From: Micromonospora sp. CPCC 205371
GTDB taxonomy: Bacteria; Actinomycetota; Actinomycetes; Mycobacteriales; Micromonosporaceae
Direction: 5' to 3'
Length of the DNA: 64,000 nt
Assembly (NCBI RefSeq): GCF_026130045.1
Contig: NZ_JAIBNX010000006.1
Location: 39,488-103,487 of the forward strand
The position numbers and the translations under genes were made by a program. Shown here piece after piece: positions 33,422 to 41,519 of this stretch. Positions within the stretch are counted from its first letter, which is position 1. Every line of letters starts with the position of its first letter. Below the pieces are notes generated by a model. It was not told the DNA's origin. It did not search any database and saw nothing but the letters and a program-made list of their open reading frames with translations.

Positions 33422-33592
33422 TTAGCGGAGCCGCCAGCAGCGTGCGGCGATCAACCGCCGTAGCTCCCGACGCTTCCGTTCCCGCCGCAGCACCGCCTGT
33501 CTGATCAGCTCCCGGCGGGCGTTCGGGTTCACACCCGGCGGTGGTGGAGCGAAGCCGAGAAGCTGGAGCTGAACGGCAGCCTCAGGCAGCAT
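33422..33592 (-). CDS. 56-residue basic protein
   Basis: MLPEAAVQLQLLGFAPPPPG, then a strongly basic helix with RRELIRQAVLRRERKRRELR and a WRLR end. The Arg-rich helix could bind nucleic acid. It overlaps the end of the upstream gene by 11 bases. Confidence 0.5.
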   Translation of the reverse strand: MLPEAAVQLQLLGFAPPPPGVNPNARRELIRQAVLRRERKRRELRRLIAARCWRLR

Positions 33593-34133
33593 CCGTGCCC
33601 ACGCCGACCGGCTCGTAGGTGGCTGCGACAGCCTCGGGGCTCAGCGGGTAGAAGCCGCGGCCGTCGCCTTCCTTCGCTACCCGGTGGCCGACTGGTAGCG
33701 GCGACCACGCCAGCTGGTGGTCGACGTACAGGTGGGCGGCGTGCCAGGTGCCGGTGATGTCTTCGGGGAGCAGGAACCGGCATTCGTCGACAGGTTTGCC
33801 GTCGGCTGTGGTCCGGTTGCCGACCCACGCTTTGATGGCAGCGGCGCATTCGGGGGTGCCGTCCCACAGCATGGTTTCGACGGTCAGGGGCTTCTTCCGC
33901 AGTACCTCGATCATGGATTCTCCTTCGTTGAACTGGTCGAACAGGGTTGGGTCGGTGCCCGCTGCCTCGCTGGACACCACCGGAAGCTGCGGCCGGCGCA
34001 CCAGCAGCCCCACCATCTCGGCGCATGCCTTACCCATGCCGTCGTACAGCCGCCCGGTCGGTACCGGGTGGCCACAACGGCGGCAGCGACGCTTCGCCTC
34101 AACGGCCGGGAGAACGGGCAGTGGAAAGGTCAT
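33582..34133 (-). CDS. DUF6011-like zinc finger fused to a second small domain
   Basis: 183 residues. The first part has CRRCGHPVPTGRLYDGMGKA followed by Cys, the four-Cys pattern of small actinophage zinc fingers of the DUF6011 type. The second part starts at an internal Met (MIEVLRKKPLTVETMLWDGT) behind its own GGAG ribosome site and contains a Trp/His-rich domain (TWHAAHLYVDHQLAWSPLPV). The single frame suggests a fusion, with internal initiation at 33914 possibly giving a separate 110-residue product. Confidence 0.55.
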   Translation of the reverse strand: MTFPLPVLPAVEAKRRCRRCGHPVPTGRLYDGMGKACAEMVGLLVRRPQLPVVSSEAAGTDPTLFDQFNEGESMIEVLRKKPLTVETMLWDGTPECAAAIKAWVGNRTTADGKPVDECRFLLPEDITGTWHAAHLYVDHQLAWSPLPVGHRVAKEGDGRGFYPLSPEAVAATYEPVGVGTDAA

Positions 34134-34137
34134 TGGG

Positions 34138-34584
34138 TCAGCAGCGCCACACGGTGACCGGGAACGCACCCGGCTCGTCCTCGGCCGCGTCGTAGGCGAT
34201 CCACCACGAGCCCTCCTTGATCGTTGCGCGTACGTCGGAGCACGACGTGCACTCCTCGCGCAGACCGTCCTTGGCGCACTCGCGGCAGCGATCAGTCAAG
34301 GACACCGCCCACTTCTGCTTGACGTTCTCCAGCGCCCACAGCCACCGGCCCTGGTCGTGCTGGGCGCCGTCGAGCAAATCCACCAAGCCCCAGAACTTCT
34401 TGGCGTGAGCGTTGAACGCGGCCAGCGCCGCCTTCGGGTCGTGATGTCCGAGGGCGATTAGGTCACCGTCCTCGCCGATGTCCGCCACCCGGATACCGAA
34501 GTAGACCTCGAAGGAGTCCAGGTCCGGGATACGCGGGTCTAGGGAAGCTGGTACTAGGGTTGGCGGATCGAGGGTTGTGGGCAT
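34138..34584 (-). CDS. Cys-rich hypothetical protein (148 aa)
   Basis: From ATG 34584, MPTTLDPPTLVPASLDPRIP. A helical middle (AALAAFNAHAKKFWGLVDLL) is followed by a zinc-like cluster (DRCRECAKDGLREECTSC) and a C-terminal WWIAYDAAEDEPGAF stretch. The earlier in-frame start is rejected because it overlaps the upstream gene and lacks a ribosome site. Confidence 0.5.
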   Translation of the reverse strand: MPTTLDPPTLVPASLDPRIPDLDSFEVYFGIRVADIGEDGDLIALGHHDPKAALAAFNAHAKKFWGLVDLLDGAQHDQGRWLWALENVKQKWAVSLTDRCRECAKDGLREECTSCSDVRATIKEGSWWIAYDAAEDEPGAFPVTVWRC

Positions 34585-34586
34585 GG

Positions 34587-34868
34587 TCAGCTCCCCTTCT
34601 GCTCTGGCAGGTCGACGTCGACTGTTGTCGGCTGGTCGTCGTACTCCTCGGCCCACGCCTGTTCCGCCAGCGCGATCACCGCATCCCGCAGCGGAGACGG
34701 AGGCGAATCGGCTGCCGTGGACAGGACAGCGACCATCAGGTCGTCGAGTGTTGCCGTCCGTTCGTCCCGGACGACATCTGCCAGCTTGGTCAGCACCTCG
34801 GGTACTGGCGTGGTTGCGATCTCAGCGTCGGTTGCACTGCCGATCGTGTCGGTGTCGGTCATGGTCAT
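34587..34868 (-). CDS. acidic hypothetical protein (93 aa)
   Basis: Not recognised. Helical and acidic: VPEVLTKLADVVRDERTATL, DAVIALAEQAWAEEYDDQP. It overlaps the upstream gene by 4 bases. Confidence 0.5.
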   Translation of the reverse strand: MTMTDTDTIGSATDAEIATTPVPEVLTKLADVVRDERTATLDDLMVAVLSTAADSPPSPLRDAVIALAEQAWAEEYDDQPTTVDVDLPEQKGS

Positions 34869-35149
34869 GTCTCCTGTCGGTTTGGTTGGGCTGCGAGTTG
34901 CAGGGCGCCAGCGATGGCTGCGAACGCCTGATGAAGGGTCACCGTGGCGGCGGGGGAGACGCGCGGCCGGTCGTGGTCGGCGTCACCAGCGAGGACTGCG
35001 GCCCGCACGCGCTGTGCCAGCTCGGGATGCTCGGCGAGCGCCTCGGTAACGCGGTCGGCGGCCTGGTGGCGTTCGACCTTGCGGGCCTGGGCGGAGACGT
35101 GGTCGAGCCAGCGGCCCACCTTCGTCCGATCTTCGAGGTTCACCGCCAA
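34865..35149 (-). CDS. helical hypothetical protein (94 aa)
   Basis: Not recognised. Mainly helical (KVGRWLDHVSAQARKVERHQ, AALAEHPELAQRVRAAVLAG in part, LHQAFAAIAGALQLAAQ). It overlaps the next gene by 10 bases. Confidence 0.5.
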   Translation of the reverse strand: MAVNLEDRTKVGRWLDHVSAQARKVERHQAADRVTEALAEHPELAQRVRAAVLAGDADHDRPRVSPAATVTLHQAFAAIAGALQLAAQPNRQET

Positions 35150-35883
35150 CCGCCCTCGTGAACAGTCAGGGCGGGACGAGGCGTGTCGACCACGGGTGCG
35201 GAGGCTTCATCACCGATGAGCAGCCGCAGCGTCGGTCGCTCGAACGGGCGACCCTCGGGCGGCGGTGTCCAGTTCGGGTCGACATGGCGCCACACCTGCC
35301 ACCAGTCGATCTCCGGAAGGTGTCGCTCCAGCACGCCGCCGGTATTCGCAGGCGGGACCGGCGGCGGGGATGCCTTCAGTTCGGCGGCGTTCCGGTCCAG
35401 CAGGTCGGCGAACCATGCCCGGCACGGCTTCTGCGAGCAGGCGCCAACCCAATGCCGCAGCCCGGTCGCCGGGTCGGTCAGAGTTCGGGTCAGTTCGTTC
35501 GCCGCGTGTCGACCGCATAAGCCGTCCCGGCGCAGCATCGGCCGACCGCAGGCGATGCCATGCCGCCAACTGTCCGGCTGGTAGCGGCGCCGGTCGTGAC
35601 GAAAGACGTCCAGCAGTCGCTTGCGCGGGTGCGAGTCCCCGCGTGGACCCCAGTTCGGCACCAGCAGGTTCGGGGGCTGCCGGTAGCGGCCGTAGACCGC
35701 GTAGGCGATCGGCTTCAATGGCATCGACTGCTCGCGCGGCCACACCGGGTCGTTGAGGTCGAGGCGGCGGGCCATCGCCAACCCGACCAGCAGCAGCTCC
35801 CCGGCGCATTCGGGGTCGGCGAGCATGCCGGCGATCCGCTTGTTGTGAGTGCGCAGCGCGGCGTAGGTGGGCTCGCTGGTCAC
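35140..35883 (-). CDS. hypothetical protein with Cys motif (247 aa)
   Basis: Not recognised. A helical N-terminus (TSEPTYAALRTHNKRIAGML) is followed by a basic region (WGPRGDSHPRKRLLDVFRHD), a CGRPMLRRDGLCGRH zinc-like motif, then a Cys pair (GACSQKPCRAWF) and a Pro-rich C-terminus with WWQVWRHVDPNWTPPPEG. The combination of basic patches and metal ligands suggests nucleic-acid binding, but nothing proves it. Confidence 0.55.
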   Translation of the reverse strand: MTSEPTYAALRTHNKRIAGMLADPECAGELLLVGLAMARRLDLNDPVWPREQSMPLKPIAYAVYGRYRQPPNLLVPNWGPRGDSHPRKRLLDVFRHDRRRYQPDSWRHGIACGRPMLRRDGLCGRHAANELTRTLTDPATGLRHWVGACSQKPCRAWFADLLDRNAAELKASPPPVPPANTGGVLERHLPEIDWWQVWRHVDPNWTPPPEGRPFERPTLRLLIGDEASAPVVDTPRPALTVHEGGWR

Positions 35884-36074
35884 GGGATCACCTCGCTGCT
35901 GTCCTCGTCGACATGGCCGGGCCGGTAGCGCATCAGGTAAATCCCGAACGGGCCGATACGCGCCATCCGGTAGAAGCCGGCCACGTGGCCTCCGGCGACG
36001 TTCCGGACGCAGAGGATGCGCTCAGCGGCGTTGTGACGGCTTGGCCCGGACCACCACCAGTGGGAGCGGGTCAC
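35880..36074 (-). CDS. 64-residue hypothetical protein
   Basis: From GTG 36074, MTRSHWWWSGPSRHNAAERI. A beta-rich small protein (CVRNVAGGHVAGFYRMARIG) with an acidic C-terminus. The GTG overlaps the upstream stop (GTGA), which sets the start. Confidence 0.5.
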   Translation of the reverse strand: MTRSHWWWSGPSRHNAAERILCVRNVAGGHVAGFYRMARIGPFGIYLMRYRPGHVDEDSSEVIP

Positions 36075-36208
36075 GGCATCTCCCCGGCGAGTCGACCGGC
36101 GGGCTCCGTGTCGCACTCAGAGCCCTTCGAAGCCGGGAGGGAGGGCTCGGGTACCAAGATGCCGGTGTCAGTGGTGAGCGGCTGAATGGCGCCGCCCTCC
36201 GGCGGCAT
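36071..36208 (-). CDS. 45-residue hypothetical peptide
   Basis: MPPEGGAIQPLTTDTGILVP to its end; disordered, proline-rich. The start follows the stop of the upstream gene with a one-base overlap (TGATG). No motif. Confidence 0.4.
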   Translation of the reverse strand: MPPEGGAIQPLTTDTGILVPEPSLPASKGSECDTEPAGRLAGEMP

Positions 36209-36453
36209 CACGTCGGACTCCCATCCGTCTCCCGATCCCGTTGACGTTGACCTCGGGCGCGGATGTCGGCGACCTGTTCGCCAGCCGCGAACCCGAGAGC
36301 GAAGATGTTCGCGGCCAACCGGTGCAGGGACCACACACCGGAGTCGTCGAGCGGGGTTCGGTTCTCGTACTTGCGGGCTTCGGCGAGCTCTTGAGCCACG
36401 TACCGTTCAACGGCCTCGGCAACCTCGCGCGGCTCGATGATCGACTCAGACAT
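36208..36453 (-). CDS. 81-residue helical protein
   Basis: Not recognised. Helical throughout (EPREVAEAVERYVAQELAEA, SLHRLAANIFALGFAAGEQ) with a basic C-terminal tail. Possibly a coiled-coil adaptor. Confidence 0.5.
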   Translation of the reverse strand: MSESIIEPREVAEAVERYVAQELAEARKYENRTPLDDSGVWSLHRLAANIFALGFAAGEQVADIRARGQRQRDRETDGSPT

Positions 36454-36456
36454 GGG

Positions 36457-36654
36457 TCAGTACCTCATCTCGTCCGGAACGGGAACGCCCGGCGCGGCCT
36501 GGACGTGCCGGGCGGCGCCGAGAGCGTGGCCGCAGACGCAGTTCCCAGCACCGGAGTGGATGTTGCGGGCGTAGACGTGCGGCTTGCCGTACTGGCCCGG
36601 AAACGGGCCGATAGAGCCCTCCCAGCCAGGGATCGTGTTGCGCTCGTTGGTCAT
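36457..36654 (-). CDS. 65-residue hypothetical protein
   Basis: From ATG 36654, MTNERNTIPGWEGSIGPFPG, with CVCGHALGAARHVQ forming a small Cys/His motif. The ATG overlaps the upstream stop. Confidence 0.5.
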   Translation of the reverse strand: MTNERNTIPGWEGSIGPFPGQYGKPHVYARNIHSGAGNCVCGHALGAARHVQAAPGVPVPDEMRY

Positions 36655-37532
36655 CGGTCTGCCACCTCGCGCTCGGCAAGGGACTGCCGGTCCATCTGCT
36701 CGATCCACAAGGCGGACCAAGCGCCCACGTTCACAACGCCATATCGGAGGTCGGCAGGCTCATCGACGTCAACACTGTCGACTGCGGACCGCAGCACGCG
36801 CAGCCATTGCGCCGCGTCGTCTTTGCCCTCCGCTGTGAACGTGTCGAGGCCGTCGGCGACGACTCTGGCATGTGCCGCTATCGCAGTCACCGCCGCCAAC
36901 GGATCGGTGAGCGACGGTCGCTCAATCAGGTCCGACAGGTCCCGCAGCCAGCGGCAGTCACCGAGTGCCGAATGGCGCTCGTAGTCCGCCGGGTTGATCC
37001 CACAGACGACCGAGATCAGGGCCGACTTGTGGGGCACATTCCGGTACCCGCGACCCAGCAGCCAACCCCGCGCGGTACTCGGCACGTCTTCGGGGTGGTA
37101 GTGCCAGCCCGGCTTGATCCCGTACGCGGACATGCGTGGCAGGAGGGTCATGATGTCGAAGGCCGGGTTCGAGCCGTGGACCACCGCGCGGCCTGTCGTC
37201 AGTTCGGCGACCTGCTCCAGCACCTCCCGCTCGGAGAACACCTGGGCCGGCGGTGGCACGCGCCCGTCGAATGCCACGTCGGCGAGCCGGCCAGTCAACG
37301 GCACCAGCGCCGCCTGCGGATGCCGGGGCCAGAACCCGCCTATGTTCAGCGACACCGGGTCACCGAACTGCGGCAGGTCCAGATCCTCGATGTCGACGAA
37401 CCAGGAGAACTCCACGTCGTCGAGGCGGGAGCCACCGGCGGGGCGGAGGATCGCGGCGACCTCCCAGGCGCGGCGGTCGTCGGCGAGGCTGGAGGTTTCG
37501 CAGTCCAGCCACAGGCGGGGGCGTTCGGTCAT
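36651..37532 (-). CDS. DEDD-type 3'-5' exonuclease (DnaQ/RNase T-like)
   Basis: A 293-residue exonuclease of the RNase H-like superfamily. Motif ExoI is LWLDCETSSLADDRRAWEVA (Asp and Glu ligands), ExoII is HGSNPAFDIMTLLPRM (Asp), and ExoIII is RHSALGDCRWLRDL with His then Asp, so it is of the DEDDh type. Such proteins proofread or trim DNA, and in phages often process recombination or replication intermediates. It lies next to the primase-helicase gene. The N-terminal acidic pair is intact, so activity is expected. Confidence 0.85.
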   Translation of the reverse strand: MTERPRLWLDCETSSLADDRRAWEVAAILRPAGGSRLDDVEFSWFVDIEDLDLPQFGDPVSLNIGGFWPRHPQAALVPLTGRLADVAFDGRVPPPAQVFSEREVLEQVAELTTGRAVVHGSNPAFDIMTLLPRMSAYGIKPGWHYHPEDVPSTARGWLLGRGYRNVPHKSALISVVCGINPADYERHSALGDCRWLRDLSDLIERPSLTDPLAAVTAIAAHARVVADGLDTFTAEGKDDAAQWLRVLRSAVDSVDVDEPADLRYGVVNVGAWSALWIEQMDRQSLAEREVADR

Positions 37533-37544
37533 GTTGTTCTCTCC

Positions 37545-37739
37545 TCAGTTGGTGGTGGAACTGGAAACAGGGCGCGGCGCCGCGAGCTGCGGGCAGCAGG
37601 TGCACGCCGGTTCGATGTCGTTGAAGCAACGACCGTCTGGGTGCTTGGCCGTCCGGGCGTGGCCGGCAGGCGAGGGCTCGATCGTGAAGCCGACCTTGAT
37701 CAGGAAGTCGTCGGCGAGCGTGCGGGAGCAGGCCATCAT
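37545..37739 (-). CDS. 64-residue Cys-rich protein
   Basis: MMACSRTLADDFLIKVGFTI, then HPDGRCFNDIEPACTCCPQL with four Cys. Starts at the stop of the primase-helicase (TGATGATG). Translationally coupled to it; function unknown. Confidence 0.5.
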   Translation of the reverse strand: MMACSRTLADDFLIKVGFTIEPSPAGHARTAKHPDGRCFNDIEPACTCCPQLAAPRPVSSSTTN

Positions 37740-40435
37740 CAGCGCCCACCCCCTTGGCTGGAAGGCGGCGACGCGAAGGTCGGAATGATCCATGGCCAGT
37801 TGCCGGGACCACCCCACGTGAGCTTGCTTGGCCATTCGCGGACGTCGCGCTGGCCGCGCCAGTGCCGGATCTCCACGTCGATGCACGGCTCGCCCGGCCT
37901 CGGCTCGCTCGCGGGAGCCAAGCCGAAGCCGAACTCCGGCCACCGGAGCAGCAGACTCGATCCAGTGGGCCGGACGGACCGGTTTTTGCCAGCCTCGCCG
38001 TGACCGGCGTGTGCCTCGATCACCATGGCGCAGTTGCCCTCCACCCGAACCGCATCGAGGACTGCGACGGTTCGCCGGGCGGCGACCTCGTCGCGCATGT
38101 CCTCGTTGTGGAGCCGGTAGAACGGGCCAACAAATAGCAGGTCCGGCTTGTGGGCGCGCACCCGCTCCATGAGCCACTCGGCGTCGCCGCCCAGAAGGTT
38201 GATGCCCTCGGTCCGGTGAATCAGGCGAAGCATTCCCGGTGCTGGTTTGCATCCCAGCTTGACAGCGAGCTTCGCCAGGTCGCCGTATTTTCGGCGCGAT
38301 TGGCGCTCCGAGTTCTCGCAGTCAATGACGAGGACTCGGACGGGGGGAATGCTGCGCCTGTGATAGAAGGGGTGCACTCCGGCAGCCGCGGTCACGGCCA
38401 TCTGGCGCTGGAGTTGGCTGTTGTGGGTAGGGATGCACTCGCGGCCAGCTACGAACATGCCGTCCGCGCGGTCGACCTGGATGCAGCGGACCGGCACTGA
38501 CTCGACCGGCTCGACCGCAGTGATGTAGCGAAGTCTCGAGCGTCGGGTCCGGATCGGGCGCAGGCGCTCGAGCTTGCGGGGGAGGTGGAACACCGGTAGT
38601 TCGGTCTGGAACGAGAGCCGCCACCGCGTACCGACCGTCCGCCCCTCGAGCTTTGCGGGTCCTGATCGCATCGTGACTTTGATGCCGAGTCCATGCAACA
38701 ACTCGAGCACGTCGGTAGCCAACCGCTCGTGGCAGACGGAGAACTCGCAGATGGCTGCGCTGCCCGCCTGCTCGAGGACGGTGCCGTCGGTGTCCATCAG
38801 GCCACGCAGCATCTCGAGCCGTTGGGAGACCGACGCCTCGAGATAGCAGCGAGGGATGTGCTTGTTGCCTAGCACACCAAGAGCGCGAAGTCGTGCCTGC
38901 ACTGACGCCTTGCGAGCCGGCGCGGAGCGGTCACCGTCGCTGAGCGTCCAGCCGTAGCGGGAATTGAGCTTGGTTACGGGAACCCCGGCCGCACGAATAC
39001 GGTCGACAACCTCTGCGTCGGCTGAGGTGATCACACCATGGGCGGTCGAGCCGTCCCCCAGCCAAGCGCCGAGCACGTAGGGCTCGAGCGGCAGTTCCTG
39101 AGTCGGGTACTCGAGGGGCGAGCACACCTCGATGCTGTGGTTCAGGGTGTGGCCGCCTCGAGCGTGCAGTGTCGCCGCGATCTCCTCGGTTGTCCTGACC
39201 GCCGGGAAGTGCACCCGCTTGTGGCGCTGGTCCGTGCCTCGAGGTTTTGTCTGGCTCGAGCGACGGGCCATCCTCGAGGTGGCCTCTCGAGCGGGGAGCG
39301 TCTCGGTGACCCACATGTGGTTGGCGTCCGCGACAATCTCGGCACCATCCGAGAACCGAACCCGGTAGCACGGGCGCCTAACCATGGTGTCGGTTGCCGC
39401 GACAACTCGAGCGGGCTTGCCGTCCGGACCGAACACCTCGGAGCCGACCTCGAGGTCGGCCATCGTGGTCCAGCCCTTCGGGGTCGGGATCGGAGTCTCG
39501 AGCGCGAGCGCCTTCCCCAGCCCTTCAAATCCAGTAAGGATCAGCCGGTCACCGCGCTCAATGAGCCCCTCGATCACCCAGTCGAACGGCGCATCCTCTA
39601 CCGCGAGGAACTCCCACAGGTCCGGCGCTAGGTCTGGCTTGGCGGTCTTCTCGCTGGTCCAGGTGACCGTCAGGTCGGCGAGGCTGTGCCCCGCCTCAAC
39701 GTGGTCGGTCGCGTCCTTGCCGTCCTTCGCTTCGGCGATCTCCACGTAGGAGGCGACGCCGACGAGTGAGTCGCGGACCTGCCGGGCGTGCGCTTGGCCG
39801 GGTTCGTCCCGGTCGGCGATGATCGTGACGACGGCCTCGCGCAGGATCTCTGCGTACTCGGGGCGCCATTTGCCGGCGCCGCCGGGGTTGCAGGTCGCAA
39901 CGAGCCCAGCCTTTTCGCAGGTGAGAACGTCTTTTTCGCCCTCACAGATAAAGATCAGCTTGCCGTCGCGGACAGCCTCGATGACCTGCGGCAGCCGGAA
40001 CAACACTCGGCGTGTTTCGCCAAGCTTCCATGACCAGCCGTCCTTACCCGACGGGTCCGGCTTGCGCTGGCGGAAATCCTTGGACGGCGAGCGCAGTACC
40101 TGAAACAGCAGGCTGCCATCCTCGTCCACATAGTCGTAGACGGCGCTCCACTTGCCCTGCGGAAACGGCCCGCGCTGGCGGGGCTGGATATCGCGCGGGT
40201 CGTGCTCTCGCGGCTTGGATAGCACGTCCCAGTCAAGTCCGATCGCCTTCGCTACGTCCCTGGTGTCGCATCCGGCATGGCAGAAGAACAACACCGGTTG
40301 CTCGTCGCCCTCGGTGACCGAAAGGCTGGCGGTGCCGTCTTCGTGGGACGGGCAGCGGGCCATGAACCCGCTCCCGGACTTCTTGACCCGGTCCAGCTTT
40401 GGCAGGACGACCTCGCGAAGCACATTGCTGGCCAT
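37739..40435 (-). CDS. DNA primase-helicase interrupted by a class 3 intein
   Basis: Precursor of 898 codons. Residues 20-70 are a CHC2-type zinc-binding primase domain (GFMARCPSHEDGTASLSV; FFCHAGCD). Residues 160-245 are a TOPRIM-like catalytic region (LIFICEGEKDV, then TIIADRDEPG). The RecA-like helicase starts near residue 270; its P-loop (TGFEGLGK at residues 301-308, then Ser) is split by the intein (309-672). The remaining helicase continues with VLVIDCENSERQSRRKYGDL, and a VEIRHWRGQRDV strand lies near the end. Splicing should give 534 residues. ATG is set by a one-base overlap with the upstream stop (TGATG). It drives lagging-strand priming and unwinding in phage replication. Confidence 0.9.
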   Translation of the reverse strand: MASNVLREVVLPKLDRVKKSGSGFMARCPSHEDGTASLSVTEGDEQPVLFFCHAGCDTRDVAKAIGLDWDVLSKPREHDPRDIQPRQRGPFPQGKWSAVYDYVDEDGSLLFQVLRSPSKDFRQRKPDPSGKDGWSWKLGETRRVLFRLPQVIEAVRDGKLIFICEGEKDVLTCEKAGLVATCNPGGAGKWRPEYAEILREAVVTIIADRDEPGQAHARQVRDSLVGVASYVEIAEAKDGKDATDHVEAGHSLADLTVTWTSEKTAKPDLAPDLWEFLAVEDAPFDWVIEGLIERGDRLILTGFEGLGKALALETPIPTPKGWTTMADLEVGSEVFGPDGKPARVVAATDTMVRRPCYRVRFSDGAEIVADANHMWVTETLPAREATSRMARRSSQTKPRGTDQRHKRVHFPAVRTTEEIAATLHARGGHTLNHSIEVCSPLEYPTQELPLEPYVLGAWLGDGSTAHGVITSADAEVVDRIRAAGVPVTKLNSRYGWTLSDGDRSAPARKASVQARLRALGVLGNKHIPRCYLEASVSQRLEMLRGLMDTDGTVLEQAGSAAICEFSVCHERLATDVLELLHGLGIKVTMRSGPAKLEGRTVGTRWRLSFQTELPVFHLPRKLERLRPIRTRRSRLRYITAVEPVESVPVRCIQVDRADGMFVAGRECIPTHNSQLQRQMAVTAAAGVHPFYHRRSIPPVRVLVIDCENSERQSRRKYGDLAKLAVKLGCKPAPGMLRLIHRTEGINLLGGDAEWLMERVRAHKPDLLFVGPFYRLHNEDMRDEVAARRTVAVLDAVRVEGNCAMVIEAHAGHGEAGKNRSVRPTGSSLLLRWPEFGFGLAPASEPRPGEPCIDVEIRHWRGQRDVREWPSKLTWGGPGNWPWIIPTFASPPSSQGGGR
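38420..39511 (-). other. class 3 intein with LAGLIDADG endonuclease, dense in CTCGAG
   Basis: 364 residues, start ALALETPIPTPKGWTTMADL, end CIPTHN before a +1 Ser. It carries the class 3 WCT triad: W67 in NHMWVT (block B), C343 in VRCIQVD (block F), T362 in PTHN. The N-terminal residue is Ala, so splicing must start at the block F cysteine. The endonuclease shows PYVLGAWLGDG (D153) and RGLMDTDG (D240). It is inserted in the Walker A motif after GK, a favoured site for inteins in ATPases. Between 38535 and 39502 there are 17 copies of CTCGAG, and I saw none elsewhere in the window. Confidence 0.92.
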
Positions 40436-41484
40436 CAGTTGTTCCACCAGCCGCCCGGACGTGCGTCCTCTTCGGCTTCGACGTCCTTGGGTTCGTAGTC
40501 GTTCCAGCATTCGCCGTTGAGCCACGTGCCGGCGTGTTTGGTGTACTCGCGGGTGCGGGTGGGGTCGTTGCGGTAGGCAAGCGCACCTTCCACGAGCCGG
40601 TCAGCGTCTGCTCCTTCGCGTAGCACCTTGAGCCACGTCTTGCGGGCGTGGCCTTTGTCCCGGCTGCTGGGGTATGCCTGCCAGAACGCCACCCACTTGG
40701 GGTCGACGTCGATGTCGCGTGCGGCCCAGGAGCGTGTGGGATGCGTGTGGGGCAGCGCAGGCGGTTCCGGCGCTGGCTCCAGCTCGCCGAACAGGACACC
40801 GTCGCCAGGTTCCAGTCCGTCGCTGGCGGGTTCGTCGCCGTCAGGTGACGGAAGGTTTTGGGTAGGGGTCCGGGGATCGGGGACAGGGGAATCACTACTT
40901 ACGGCCGTAACTACTCCCCTATCCCCTAGGGGGTTAGCAGAAGACTCACGTGAAGACTCACTGGAACCCTCCGGGGAAGGGTTCCAGGAAGGGGTGCCGG
41001 AAGGGATCTCGGTAGGGTCGAGGATGGGTTCGCCGAGGGCTTTCAGCATGTCCAGCAAGATCGCCATGGAGGCTTCCGACATGTCTAACTGCTGGACCCG
41101 CCGCAACTCCGCCGCAAGCGCGCCCCGAAGTCGCCGGCTCGTAATGAGAGGCAGCTGCTCGCGCGCAGCAGCGAGCACGTTGGGCTGCCGATACACCTTG
41201 TCCCCACGGATGAAGGTGCGGATCAGCACCTCCTCGGCGTCGTAGTCCACGACGACGTACCGGTGCCCCTCCAGTTCGGACAGCCGCTTCTCGATGTCCT
41301 CAGGCGTGAGGTCCGAAGCGCGGCGCGACCAGCGGCGCACACGCAGCGCGAGGGCGCCCGTGTGAGCGAGATCGGACTGCGAGAGTAGGAAGAAGTACAT
41401 CCATTGGGCGTCGGACGTCAGTTCGCCGAAGTCAGCCTCTGGCTCCCAAACCTCGACGCTGATGCGCGCCTCGCTACGTGCCAC
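40435..41484 (-). CDS. replication initiation / helicase-loader-like protein
   Basis: 349 residues. Residues 1-110 resemble phage replisome-organiser N-terminal winged-helix domains (QWMYFFLLSQSDLAHTGALA, then DLTPEDIEKRLSELEGHRYV). A long disordered Pro/Ser/Asp linker spans about 165-255. The C-terminal 80 residues form a DnaD-like helical domain (DPKWVAFWQAYPSSRDKGHA, LKVLREGADADRLVEGALAY). Together this fits origin recognition and helicase loading. It is immediately upstream of the primase-helicase, with a one-base overlap. An alternative is a general DNA-binding adaptor. Confidence 0.75.
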   Translation of the reverse strand: MARSEARISVEVWEPEADFGELTSDAQWMYFFLLSQSDLAHTGALALRVRRWSRRASDLTPEDIEKRLSELEGHRYVVVDYDAEEVLIRTFIRGDKVYRQPNVLAAAREQLPLITSRRLRGALAAELRRVQQLDMSEASMAILLDMLKALGEPILDPTEIPSGTPSWNPSPEGSSESSRESSANPLGDRGVVTAVSSDSPVPDPRTPTQNLPSPDGDEPASDGLEPGDGVLFGELEPAPEPPALPHTHPTRSWAARDIDVDPKWVAFWQAYPSSRDKGHARKTWLKVLREGADADRLVEGALAYRNDPTRTREYTKHAGTWLNGECWNDYEPKDVEAEEDARPGGWWNN

Positions 41485-41519
41485 GTGTGCTCCCGTTATG
41501 TGGTGGTGCGGTGAAAGGT

